Assembly (NCBI GenBank): GCA_021234155.1
Contig: JAJEKV010000206.1
Location: 1,360,001 to 1,424,000 of the forward strand
Direction: 5' to 3'
From: Isoetes taiwanensis
Taxonomy: Eukaryota; Streptophyta; Lycopodiopsida; Isoetales; Isoetaceae
Length of the DNA: 64,000 bases
In this document: positions 55,853-64,000 of the stretch, in pieces
Numbering within the stretch: the first letter of the stretch is position 1
How the letters are laid out: every line of letters begins with the position of its first letter
Program-made: the position numbers and the translations under genes
Notes under the pieces: generated by a model
What the model saw: the letters and a program-made list of their open reading frames with translations, nothing else
The model's database searches: none
Told to the model about the DNA's origin: nothing

Positions 55853-56464
55853 TGTTTGGGGTCCGGCGGGATCGCGAGGAGGACAGATCTCTGTGAGATC
55901 CTTGAAGTCCGGCAGGGTAAATCCTGAGACACTCTTGTCACGCGGGATTTTTGCTAACAGAGGAAAGAACAAGAAAAACTCAGATAAAACAGCAATTGCA
56001 ATACACAATGAAACACACAAGACACTTGTGGAGAACACGGCAATCCATTGATCAAAACAAGTGTACAATGAAGGCTCAAAAGAGCGCACAACAAAGACCA
56101 AAGATATATACGCTTTCAGTAGTGACACAAAAGAACACTCGAACCCTTTTTGAAGGAGCAAAAATGCTACAATATATAGGAAAACGGAGTGGCCTAGGCC
56201 CTGAATCTGATCCTCATCATGACAACGCGTGCTCCACTACTTGGGCACTCGAACAGGAATCTGAGCTGTCCGCGGCCGTGCTAACAGACAAGTAGTGGCC
56301 CGCCGTGGGTCCTACCTTTGGGTCTTCTGCTTCTTGGAGGAGCTTTGACCCGCCGTGGCGCCTTGTGGATCCCTCTTCTTGGACACCGCGGGCCGGTGGG
56401 GGCCTCGCCCTCATCAAAAGCAAGTATAGACACAGTGTAATGCCGCGGGCCACGGGGGCTAATG
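55853..56464 (-). repeat. 5' LTR of the gypsy element
   Basis: Plus-strand start TGTTTGGGGTCC; the outer end reads GGGCTAATG instead of GGGCTAACA, so the terminal dinucleotide has mutated. Scattered differences from the other LTR, including a few small indels, point to an old insertion. No convincing primer-binding site adjoins its inner edge (GGGCCAATTCG on the minus strand). Confidence 0.8.
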
Positions 56465-56654
56465 TGTCCTATAAATTTAGAGTATTTTTCTTCAAAAGTG
56501 TTGTTTTCATGACGGCTTTGCAAAAATCATATCCAAAAAACTTGAATGCCTCTATTTTTTGCTCTTTTTAAAAATTTCTATTTTTTTTTTGAGGGAATCT
56601 TTCAAACGCACTTCTTAAATAAGTGCATTTCAATTCAAACATTGTTAATGTTGC

Positions 56655-56963
56655 TCAAGCTAAGGCCTCGGATATGTACTCTGTAAGATCTTGTTGGCAA
56701 TTCTCTATTGTTGTCCTTAAGCTTGCCTCTTGTCCAGAGAGCCCAGTCCATTTTTCCCAGACCGCCTCACTGCATAGAATGAGGCCATATTGGTCCGATA
56801 GGGATTCCCTGCCTTTTCTTGTTGTTTTCTTCTTTTTCTCATCTTCATCATGCCCCTCATCATTCTCTCGGCCTTCCAGAAGAACATAACTGCACAATTT
56901 CTCAAAGGTCTTCCACTTGTCTGAGAGAGCCATGTTTCCTTTAGGCCGCTGAGGACAACCCAA
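56655..56963 (-). CDS. Hypothetical protein fragment
   Basis: A 102-residue frame with protein-like composition: MALSDKWKTFEKLCSYVLLE, a K/E-rich stretch, SLSDQYGLILCSEAVWEKWT. I do not recognise it. It may be an exon of a larger gene or transposon protein, since no adjacent exons are identifiable. Confidence 0.3.
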   Translation of the reverse strand: MGCPQRPKGNMALSDKWKTFEKLCSYVLLEGRENDEGHDEDEKKKKTTRKGRESLSDQYGLILCSEAVWEKWTGLSGQEASLRTTIENCQQDLTEYISEALA

Positions 56964-57076
56964 TGCCTTCCACTGTTGCGAGTGTGTTTGATCTGGTCAG
57001 GATACGGGTTGCAATAAATAAATGAAACTATGTCAGAGCAGTTATTTTAATAATCCAACAGGGGGACGCGGGGGAT

Positions 57077-57397
57077 TTCTCGACTCACGAGTTGAGAAAG
57101 TCTGTAGGTGCAAGGAACCGCCTGAATAGCAGTAAATTAAGAATTCTGGGTATTCTCAACTCTCGAGTCGAGAAAATCTATGGGAAGACAAAAACAGAGG
57201 GTGCAGAGGCTTTCTTGATAAGGAACCCCTTGAATAGTAGTAAAGTAAGACTTGTGGGTATTCTCGACTCACGAGTCGAAGAAATCTATGGAAAGACAAA
57301 AATCGAGTGCGTGCCTTTCTCAACTTGCGAATCGAGAAAGCCCCCACGTCTTACTGTATTTGCCTTTCACTGGCTTTCTCAACTCGCGAGTCAAGAA
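57077..57397. repeat. Five CTCGACTCGCGAGTCGAG palindromes
   Basis: Units of about 22 bp with core TCTCGACTCGCGAGTCGAGA (variants in the centre and arms) start at 57077, 57153, 57261, 57317 and 57376. Longer repeats between the first three (CCTGAATAGCAGTAAATTAAG / CCTTGAATAGTAGTAAAGTAAG and AAATCTATGGRAAGACAAAA) show that a unit of about 85-105 bp was duplicated with them. Confidence 0.8.
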
Positions 57398-57677
57398 TGG
57401 CCCTGGTGCAGGCTGAGAAAAATACCTTATGTAGCTGGCACTTGCTGCTATTGTATTCTAACAATGGCTAATGCTTGCAAGTTCGATGGATAGTGTATCC
57501 GCTGACAGAACTCTACACTCCCCACCGATCCTTAATCCTCTGCAGGACCTCCTTTTCTGTCTGCAACACTTGTGTTGCCCTCACAGCATGCTACCCATCC
57601 ACAACCCAGAACCTCACATCTTTACCATTTAGGTCTTCCTCAGTGTTCCACTTGAACAACTCACCTGTAGCTCTGCT

Positions 57678-58052
57678 TGTTGAGAACATGGGTCATGATT
57701 TAATAAAATAGAAGACTATGGTTCATATTAAAGGAGGTTGCAAGATATAGTTGTATATAATAAAAATTGAGCTTTTTGAATATGACGTTTTTTTTGGTTC
57801 TCAAACTGTGCGGCAGACTTAAGATAGGGCAGCCGAAATCGTGAAGGGCAGATGAGCCGGATTTGATCCGGTTGAGCCAAGTGCTTGGAGCAGGCCTGTT
57901 GGGCCGATTTGTCTGAAGCCGGAATTGGGGCTTTGTTGTCTGTAGCAGCAGAGGAAGGAAGTCTTGCAAGCAGGTTTGCTGGAGCTGTAGGAGGCTGAGT
58001 ATTGGAATTAAACTTGGGTTCAAATCCCAGCCTCAAGACATCATAAATAACA
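57678..58052 (+). repeat. 5' LTR of a Ty1/copia element
   Basis: Runs TGTTGAGAAC ... AAATAACA (TGTT...AACA ends), directly before the primer-binding site. A TATA box (TATATAATAAA, 57754-57764) lies inside. Confidence 0.65.
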
Positions 58053-58053
58053 G

Positions 58054-58065
58054 TGGTATCAGAGC
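58054..58065 (+). promoter_or_regulatory. tRNA-iMet primer-binding site
   Basis: TGGTATCAGAGC, the standard plant retrotransposon PBS complementary to the 3' end of initiator tRNA-Met. Confidence 0.9.
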
Positions 58066-58071
58066 TAAAGG

Positions 58072-59036
58072 ATGGCCACTAGATTTGGAACATCGTTGCT
58101 GAATACTGTGGATGTCTTTAAAGGTGGGTTTCAAATCTGGAAAGAGACAATTCAAGAGATCTTGATGTTTGAAGGGCTTTGGGATATAGTAGACCCGTCT
58201 GTAACACCTACTGCTGAGCTGAAGGCTGCTATAAAAATTGAGGTTGAAGCTGGTAGCAGTAAAGATGATGGTGCTGCTAAATCGGATGCTCTCAAGATAC
58301 TTCAAGCCAAGGGCATCATTATGTGCAAGATAAGTCCTGGAATTTTATTAAAAATCAGAGGGCTTAGTCCTAGGGAGATGTGGAAATACATGATAAATCA
58401 GTATAAGAGGAAGTCATCGTCACAAATAGATGTGCTAGAGTCCGAGTTAAGGAAATTGAAATATAATAGTCAAATCAGTATTGGTGATTTGTTTCAGAGA
58501 TTTGATAGTTTGTGCGCAGACCTTGAGGCTGCCGGTGCAGGGTTATCCAAGGAGGCACACATAAATAATGTAGCTAAGATGTTATGGAGAATCTCTCTAC
58601 TTTAATTAGACAGGTGGCAAAAGACAGAGACCATGCAGAGAGAATGGCTCGTACTGAACTTGAGCAAAGGAAAGTTATGCAAGCTGAATTAGGTGAGTCC
58701 TCTGAAATACTTGTTGTTAAAAAAGGGAAGGGAAAGTTTCAAGATAGTACGGAGAATAGAGCACCTGCTGAAGCTTGCTTTAAGTGTGGACAATATGGGC
58801 ATTTTAAGTCAAATTGTCCGAAGATTGGAAAGACTGAGGTTAGAACTGATGTAACTTGTTACAATTGTGGAGGCTATGGTCATTTTTCTGCTGCTTGCTC
58901 AAGTCCTAAGAACACAAACAGGGATAGAAGAGGAAGAGCAAGTTTTAGGGGAAGAGGCAGAAGAGGTGGAGCATCGGCCTTGAATGTGGGAGCTGAAGAA
59001 ATTGGAACTCTTGATACTACAGAAGATGAAGAATAG
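58072..59036 (+). pseudogene. Copia gag with two zinc knuckles
   Basis: MATRFGTSLLNTVDVFKGGF opens a UBN2/gag-type capsid (FQIWKETIQEILMFEGLWDI, LKILQAKGIIMCKISPGILL, KYMINQYKRKSSSQIDVLES). A one-base shift near 58590 leads to ENLSTLIRQVAKDRDHAERM, then two CCHC knuckles, CFKCGQYGHFKSNC and CYNCGGYGHFSAAC, and an Arg/Gly-rich tail. It ends in an (AATAG)n repeat at 59030-59052 that interrupts the frame into the protease. Confidence 0.8.
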
Positions 59037-59056
59037 AATAGAATAGAATAGAAGAG

Positions 59057-59325
59057 GATGAGGTAATTCCAATTGCATGTTCTTCCTTTGTGTCAAAAGT
59101 AGACATTGATGAAAATACCTTGGTTATAGATAGTGGAGCTGAAGCAACAGTCTTGAAAGCTTCAGGCTTGTTAACTGAGCAGGAGGATACGGCTAAAATT
59201 TCGCATGTGAAGCTGGGAGATGGAAGGGAGCAAAAAGTGTTGAAAAAGGGAATTTTGCAGCTGTACAATTTGGAGGGTCGGCCAGTGACATTAAAAAATG
59301 TTTTGTGTGTACCAGACAAGCTTGA
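59057..59325 (+). pseudogene. Copia protease, truncated
   Basis: EVIPIACSSFVSKVDIDENT, LVIDSGAEATVLKASGLLTE (active-site DSG), KLGDGREQKVLKKGILQLYN and VTLKNVLCVPDKL match the copia protease up to 'lknVLyVP..'. Homology then stops at about 59325. No integrase or RT follows; the sequence changes to an opposite-strand LINE. Confidence 0.7.
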
Positions 59326-59464
59326 GACTTGGTACGCCTGCCACAACTTATGCCTCAAGATCGGAACCAACCGAAAAGGGCTAAGCACTGCATTCTAAAA
59401 GACCTTCGCTCTCCGTCTTTTCCAAATCAGCCACAAAAGCCAAGCTCTGCGTAAATGAAATGCC

Positions 59465-61654
59465 TACCGCTTGGCCACTGCCCACCTGCTAGGAAAGACT
59501 CCCAAGAGAATCTTTTGACTGCAGAATGAAGTCCCAAAGAGGGCTCTCACCCAGGACCAAGCTGCCCCTACCTCTGTGCATAGGACAAAGCAAAGTGCTC
59601 AATGGTCTCCGATGATTAAGCCTCCCACATAAAGGGCATGTTTCCGCTACCTGAGGCTTGAACCTGTGGACTCGGACATTCACCCTGAGGCTACGGTGCA
59701 AGATCTGCCACAAAAGGGTACGGATTTTAGGAGGAGGCAATGTATTCCACGCCCACTTCCACATGGCGGGCCACTTACTCCCTGGAAGCTTAAGTGACCA
59801 CTTATCCGGGCGCGCAACGTGTCTGAAGGCGCTAGGAGCCCATAAGCCGATGCTACAAACCGAGATGCATCAAGTCCACTATGCGACTTCCAAACGCGAT
59901 TGACTTGAGAAGACAACCGCAATGGAATAGCATTGGAAATTCCGCCCAAGTCCAGATGTCCCACCGGGCCCAGCAGCGAAATCTCTCCCTAAAAACTCCC
60001 ATGGCGCCAGATGACCCTCCCAATACCGATCCCGGATGGATGTTACCCCGCAAAGCAATCCATCGGCGCCGAAAGTACCGGGTGTAAGGAAGAGGCCAAG
60101 GGAGATGCAAAGTCCAAGGGTACCCGAGAGAAAGGGCGATGAGGCTACCATACATCCGCTAGGGTCCAATGAAAAGAGAACCTTGACCACCTTCCGGGCC
60201 TTGAGGAGACCCTTAAGAAAAGGCGGCATGAGGGAATGGCCGCGAAATCCTCAAAAGCAGAGCCCACGGCAATCGAGCCCTGAATAGCTGGCTTCCTAAA
60301 CACAATAGAGTGACGAAGTGGCGTGTAACAGAGCCAAACACGGGATTTGTTGCTCCCCGCAACAACCGCCGGATGAATTTCAACACGTAACCTTCGTGTG
60401 CAACGACACATCAAGCATACCCAAACCCTCTTTGTCATGCGGGGCGCACACAATTCCACCATGCGACCTTCATCAGAGCCCCCTCCTCATTCCCTCCCCA
60501 AACAAAATTGCGAATGGTGTCATCCAACTCCTTAACCACACTTTTCGGCGCAAGTATGCGGGGAGGCTGCGTAAACATGAGTGCTACTGAGCAATCGACT
60601 TGGCTACCAGAATCCTACCAGCCATGGTGAGTTTACTTCCCTCCACCAATTCAAATCTTTGCTTAAGATTCGTCAGAATGTCCCCAAATTGCCCTAGCAT
60701 TAATGTCCAAGCCAAATGGTATGCCTAACAGTTTGGCACCGTGGTGTGGCGGTGTTAGAGCCCGTGGAAACCGACTAAACCACGCCAGGAGGAGGTTCCT
60801 CCGGTACCCACATGGCGAAAGCACTTCGACCCGTTAAGCAAGCATCCCGGCTAAAGAAAAGGCATCCAAAATATTCTTGGCTGCACGGAGATTGGACTTC
60901 GTCGCGCATGAAGAAAGAGGAATGTATCATCCGCACATTGACGCAAACCCTGCGACCCATCATCCATGTGGAGACCTTGCACCACATTGTCAAGAATTGC
61001 CACCGAAAAAGCTGCGAGAGAGCTTACGCCACTACAATGAACAAGAAGGGGCCAACGGACATCCTCGCTTTAATGCCTCGCCCACCGAGAAGATTGAAGA
61101 GGTCTCACCGACACTTCACCGTCGCCCTAGCGCATCGCGTAAAGACATCATAACCGTTTCTCAAACTAGGCCCGCACTCCAAAGGCTCGCATCATATCGC
61201 TAAGAAGCGCCAACCGACACCGTCATAAGCCTTGGCAAAATCCAGCTTAAGAAAAACAAGGGGCTGCCTCATCCTACGAGCCCAATGCACTCCCTCAAAA
61301 GCAGCAGCCACATTATCAAGAATATTCCGCTGAGGTATAAAACCAGACTGCTCTGCACTAATGGCGTGAACTAGTACTTGGCTTAAGCCTCTCAGCCAAA
61401 GCCTTAGCAATGATTTTATACACTCTGCATAAATGTGAGTAATGGGCCTCCAGGTCATTGATGGTTTTAGGATGCTTACACTTGGGTATAAGTGAAATAC
61501 AACCTGTATTCAGCAGAGGATGCATCGAGTTATTCCCCAAAAGATCCATATACACCTGCATCATCGAGTCCCCCACCCATTCCCAGTACTTCTGAAAAAA
61601 CTCCACTAGTATTCCATCCAACCCAGGACACTTATTCCGAGCCAACAAAGACAT
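59465..61654 (-). pseudogene. LINE ORF2: RT and zf-RVT part
   Basis: RT motifs in order across frameshifts: LLARNKCPGLDGILVEFFQK, GCISLIPKCKHP, AISAEQSGFIPQRNILDN, LKLDFAKAYDGVGW, KRGCPLAPFLFIVV, and CADDTFLFL near 60940 (active-site Asp-Asp). The C-terminal zf-RVT follows: MWKWAWNTLPPPKIRTLLWQ, RVHRFKPQVAETCPLCGRLN. Frames change repeatedly between 61190 and 59490. Confidence 0.75.
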
Positions 61655-63015
61655 GCGCCCCCAACTCCCCGCCCCGCCAACGGCTCCTCTAAGCTCTGTC
61701 TTTGAAGGGCTGAGATTCTTGGCGAAACCTTGGCCAGCACCAGCTCTTGAAAAACACTCTGTGAGGGAAGCGGGCTCTCCTTGAAAAATGTTTCATAGTG
61801 CGCTGCTACGAAGGCCTTGATAGCATCTGGTTGCTGCAACAACACTCCCTGGGGTGTAACTATGTCCGCCATGGCTGCTGCATACTTCTTCTGGCGGGCT
61901 GCTCGGAAAAAGACTTGAGAGCAAGTGTCCGACTGCTTCAACCACGTCAAACCCGCTTTGACCCTGGCCTGTGACACCTTGGCCTCCTCCTCAACCTCGA
62001 TCTGACGAAGCACCTGCTGCTCACGCAAGCCATCAGAGACCCGCCCTCTAAGAGACTCCAGTTCCGCATATAAGGCATCCAAGCTTCGACGTTGAGCCAA
62101 AGCCTTTTGCCTCCCCCATTCTTTCGCAAACTGTTTTACCCTAGCCAATGCTGTAACCATTGCACTCATTCCATTGTCCCGATGAATATATCTTTGCCAA
62201 ATGAGCTTACAGCCGGCTGTGAACTCTGGATCCTGAAGAAAGGTTGTGTTAAGCTTAAAAACCGTCCTGAGAGGCCGTGGTGGGTGGTCATGAAGCCGCT
62301 GAATGATCTGAGGAGTGTGATCAGAGACAGAGGTGGCCAGAACATTCACCCTAGTGAAGGCTGGAGCATAATCCAAGACTGCTGGAGTGCCATAAACTCT
62401 ATCCAGCCTAGAGTATGCCCTACCATGCCCCAGCCAATTATTGCACCAAGTAAAACTCCGATCCCCGGGAAGCTCAGTCAAACCCCACTCCTGCACAAGC
62501 CTAAGCCATTGGTCACGCTCAAAACCCTGTACAATATCTGAACCAATACCATGCCTGTCCTCTGGGACCTCCACCATGTTAAAGTCACCCAGGACAAACC
62601 ATGTAGAACCCATACCAAAGGACTGGAGCTTATTTCGCAGTTGTGCCCATAAACAACCTCTCTGAGTGGCCCCAATTGGAGCATACACATTTACTAAGCC
62701 CCACTCAGACTGGCCCTCCTTCCATTTAATCACTGCCCACTGGCCGTGGCTATCTGTGGCTGAAAAGGTTACATGTACACCCATTTTCCAACAAATCAAA
62801 GTACCTCCCCTGGCCCTGCCTGTTGTAGCAGCTGCCGCTACATACTGATTACCCAAGATATTAATTAGGTTGTTAATGTCACCCCTGGCACATTTATGCT
62901 CCTGCAAACACAAGATATCCGGATTAAGATTCTTCACAGCCATGGCGAGACGTGCTCGCTTATTCGGAGAGGATTTGATGCCTCTCACATTCCAGGATAG
63001 AATTTTCTTATCCAT
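61606..63015 (-). CDS. LINE ORF2: endonuclease and linker
   Basis: Open frame of about 470 residues starting MDKKILSWNVRGIKSSPNKR. APE-type endonuclease motifs: DILCLQEHK (Glu), VNVYAP, WFVLGDFNMVEVPEDR, RDRSFTW-like GDRSFTWCNNW, YSRLDRVYGT and SDHTPQII (Asp-His). A coiled-coil-like linker (ELESLRGRVSDGLREQQVLR) leads towards the RT. A frameshift near 61655 separates it from the RT. This endonuclease nicks target DNA to prime reverse transcription. The frame itself is open further upstream, but the Met at 63015 fits the family start. Confidence 0.8.
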   Translation of the reverse strand: MDKKILSWNVRGIKSSPNKRARLAMAVKNLNPDILCLQEHKCARGDINNLINILGNQYVAAAATTGRARGGTLICWKMGVHVTFSATDSHGQWAVIKWKEGQSEWGLVNVYAPIGATQRGCLWAQLRNKLQSFGMGSTWFVLGDFNMVEVPEDRHGIGSDIVQGFERDQWLRLVQEWGLTELPGDRSFTWCNNWLGHGRAYSRLDRVYGTPAVLDYAPAFTRVNVLATSVSDHTPQIIQRLHDHPPRPLRTVFKLNTTFLQDPEFTAGCKLIWQRYIHRDNGMSAMVTALARVKQFAKEWGRQKALAQRRSLDALYAELESLRGRVSDGLREQQVLRQIEVEEEAKVSQARVKAGLTWLKQSDTCSQVFFRAARQKKYAAAMADIVTPQGVLLQQPDAIKAFVAAHYETFFKESPLPSQSVFQELVLAKVSPRISALQRQSLEEPLAGRGVGGACLCWLGISVLGWMEY

Positions 63016-63059
63016 GTGGGTTCTTGTGCACCAAGGGGTCAGGATCCCCTTGCAAAGCC

Positions 63060-63925
63060 TCACATGCCTCCACACGAAAAGTTCTGGACTACCTGATCAA
63101 TCACCATTCGATCCACTTGAGGAGGGGCCAGCACAGTGGGCTGCAGATGAGCTAAATGACCTTCTTGAGGAGCTCTCACCTGCGCTCGCCTCCTAGAAAC
63201 AACCTGTTGCCACTCTTCCTCTTTCTGCTGCAACTCTTCAATCTGTGCAAGTCTCCTACATACCTTGGGATGCACCATACGAGAGGAAGGTTCAGGTTGT
63301 GTCTCTGGACTGCCCACCTGCTCCACAGCCTTCAACACAGGGGGAACAAGTGCAGAAGATGAAGGCGGTCCAATCACTATTTGCTCTGCCTGCTTGGGTG
63401 CTGAATGCGGACTATGCTGGTGAAACTGCTTAAGCGATGGAAACATTGCCAAAAGCTCTCCCCCATTGAGCAAGTCCAACTGGAAGTAAGAATAATAATC
63501 ACCACTCTTAACCACAAGACTCTGAGGTAACACTTCATCCGCCCGAATACCTACACATATATCGGGCGCACCCACAATCGAAAGCGCGCTTATGTGAGTT
63601 CCCGTGCCTTTGGCCATGGCTATTAGAAACTCGAGGCACCATCATCATCTCGGAGGCGATCCCGGATTTGAAGCCAAAGATGGCACTCTAACTGCAGCAG
63701 GCCTAGCAGAAGAGAAACCTGGAGTATAATGCTGGAACAAAACATAGGCCCCTCCCATACGTGCCACTCCATGTGAGACCAACTGCTCCACCGTGGCATC
63801 AGAATCAACCATAATGAGAAAGAAATTATTGCCCGAGACTTGTGGTCACATATGGAGGCAATCCCGGCCTCTTAAAACCGAGCCCGTGAGCCGCACTCCA
63901 AGCCTCGCGATATCCAAAAGGCCCC
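63060..63925 (-). pseudogene. LINE ORF1 C-terminal part
   Basis: An upstream frame (about 63925-63640) reads FGYREAWSAAHGLGFKRPGL, NNFFLIMVDSDATVEQLVSH, then YTPGFSSARPAAVRVPSLAS, which fits the DUF4283-type RNA-binding region of plant LINE ORF1. It shifts into 63617-63060: HISALSIVGAPDICVGIRAD, then a Pro/Gln-rich tail with LAQIEELQQKEEEWQQVVSR. The ORF1 stop at 63060 is 45 bp before the ORF2 Met. The N-terminus lies beyond the window. Confidence 0.55.
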
Positions 63926-64000
63926 AAAGTGAAATGGCCTAACAATCAAGATGCAACCAAATTCTCTGTATACTGCACATGCTTCTGGTGATTAATTTCT

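Larger units (their letters stand above)
45424..56464 (-). mobile_element. Ty3/gypsy LTR retrotransposon, 11 kb
   Basis: Two LTRs of about 600 bp (45424-46021 and 55853-56464), a polypurine tract at the inner edge of the left LTR, and gag, protease, RT, RNase H and integrase in gypsy order on the minus strand. Flanks GGTCC (45419-45423) and TGTCC (56465-56469) agree at four of five positions, a plausible 5-bp TSD. All frames carry stops or shifts, so it is inactive. An additional coding region lies between integrase and the 3' LTR. The lineage (Athila/Tat-like versus other) cannot be fixed by eye. Confidence 0.85.
59326..64000 (-). mobile_element. Minus-strand LINE, nearly full coding length
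   Basis: Reads from the right edge leftwards: ORF1 tail, ORF2 endonuclease, RT and zf-RVT domain, cut at the junction with the copia fragment. It is distinct from the LINE family at 19-21 and 37.8-39.7 kb (different endonuclease start and RT sequence). 3'UTR and tail are missing. Confidence 0.8.

Noticed and set aside
45424-56464. Envelope gene in the gypsy element
   Set aside because: The extra frames lack a signal peptide, membrane anchor or cleavage site.

Overview
The window looks like repeat-rich nuclear DNA of a land plant. It carries an intact single-exon plant U-box/ARM E3 ligase gene, plant-type LINEs (DUF4283-like ORF1, zf-RVT tail), a Ty3/gypsy element, a Ty1/copia element with a tRNA-iMet primer site, and many short repeats. 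I cannot name the species. The gene density, the nested decayed elements and a ParB-like/DNA-methyltransferase-like gene make me lean to a large-genome non-flowering plant (fern, lycophyte, bryophyte or gymnosperm); that is inference.

Layout. 0-0.74 kb: DUF8039-type tandem domains (minus). 0.84-7.3 kb: a family of GC-rich perfect palindromes (core AATGGCGCAGCTGCGCCATT) in arrays and single units. They surround, and sit inside the introns of, a decayed gene at about 3.9-7.04 kb that joins a charged N-terminal region, a ParB/sulfiredoxin-like segment and a DNA-methyltransferase-like C-terminus. 7.6-13.9 kb: two copies of a 1.3-kb sequence flank a LINE ORF1 remnant. One copy was later hit by a 5'-truncated LINE with a clear target-site duplication and by a large hexamer-repeat expansion. 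14-19 kb: LINE zf-RVT remnant, SINE-like pair, dispersed repeats.

19.2-21.0 kb holds the 5' part of a LINE (endonuclease to early RT), and 37.8-39.7 kb holds the complementary 3' part (RT core to 3' tail). Between them lie a degraded ten-exon gene with coiled coil, Cys-rich segment, basic nuclear-type linker and HAD/FCP1-like C-terminus (21.35-26.73 kb, minus); a PIF1-type helicase pseudogene split by a MITE (26.9-29.3 kb); the U-box gene (29.75-30.97 kb, minus); a foldback element (32.9 kb); and a 4.1-kb terminal-inverted-repeat element (33.45-37.55 kb) carrying five covarying GGATCACACC hairpins.

40.6-41.2 kb: another LINE fragment. 42.75-45.05 kb: a second palindrome family (CGGTATAAATTTATACCG). 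45.42-56.46 kb: an 11-kb Ty3/gypsy element on the minus strand with both LTRs, a polypurine tract, gag-pro-RT-RH-IN and an extra coding region in the env position. 57.08-57.40 kb: a third palindrome family. 57.68-59.32 kb: 5' end of a copia element, joined abruptly to a minus-strand LINE (59.33-64.0 kb) that runs off the right edge.

Only the U-box gene looks like an intact host gene. Most other reading frames are broken by single-base indels, so they are decayed copies or the assembly carries indel errors. The strongest candidates for something undescribed are the ParB-like/methyltransferase-like gene with its palindromes, the covarying hairpin array, and the coiled-coil/HAD gene.
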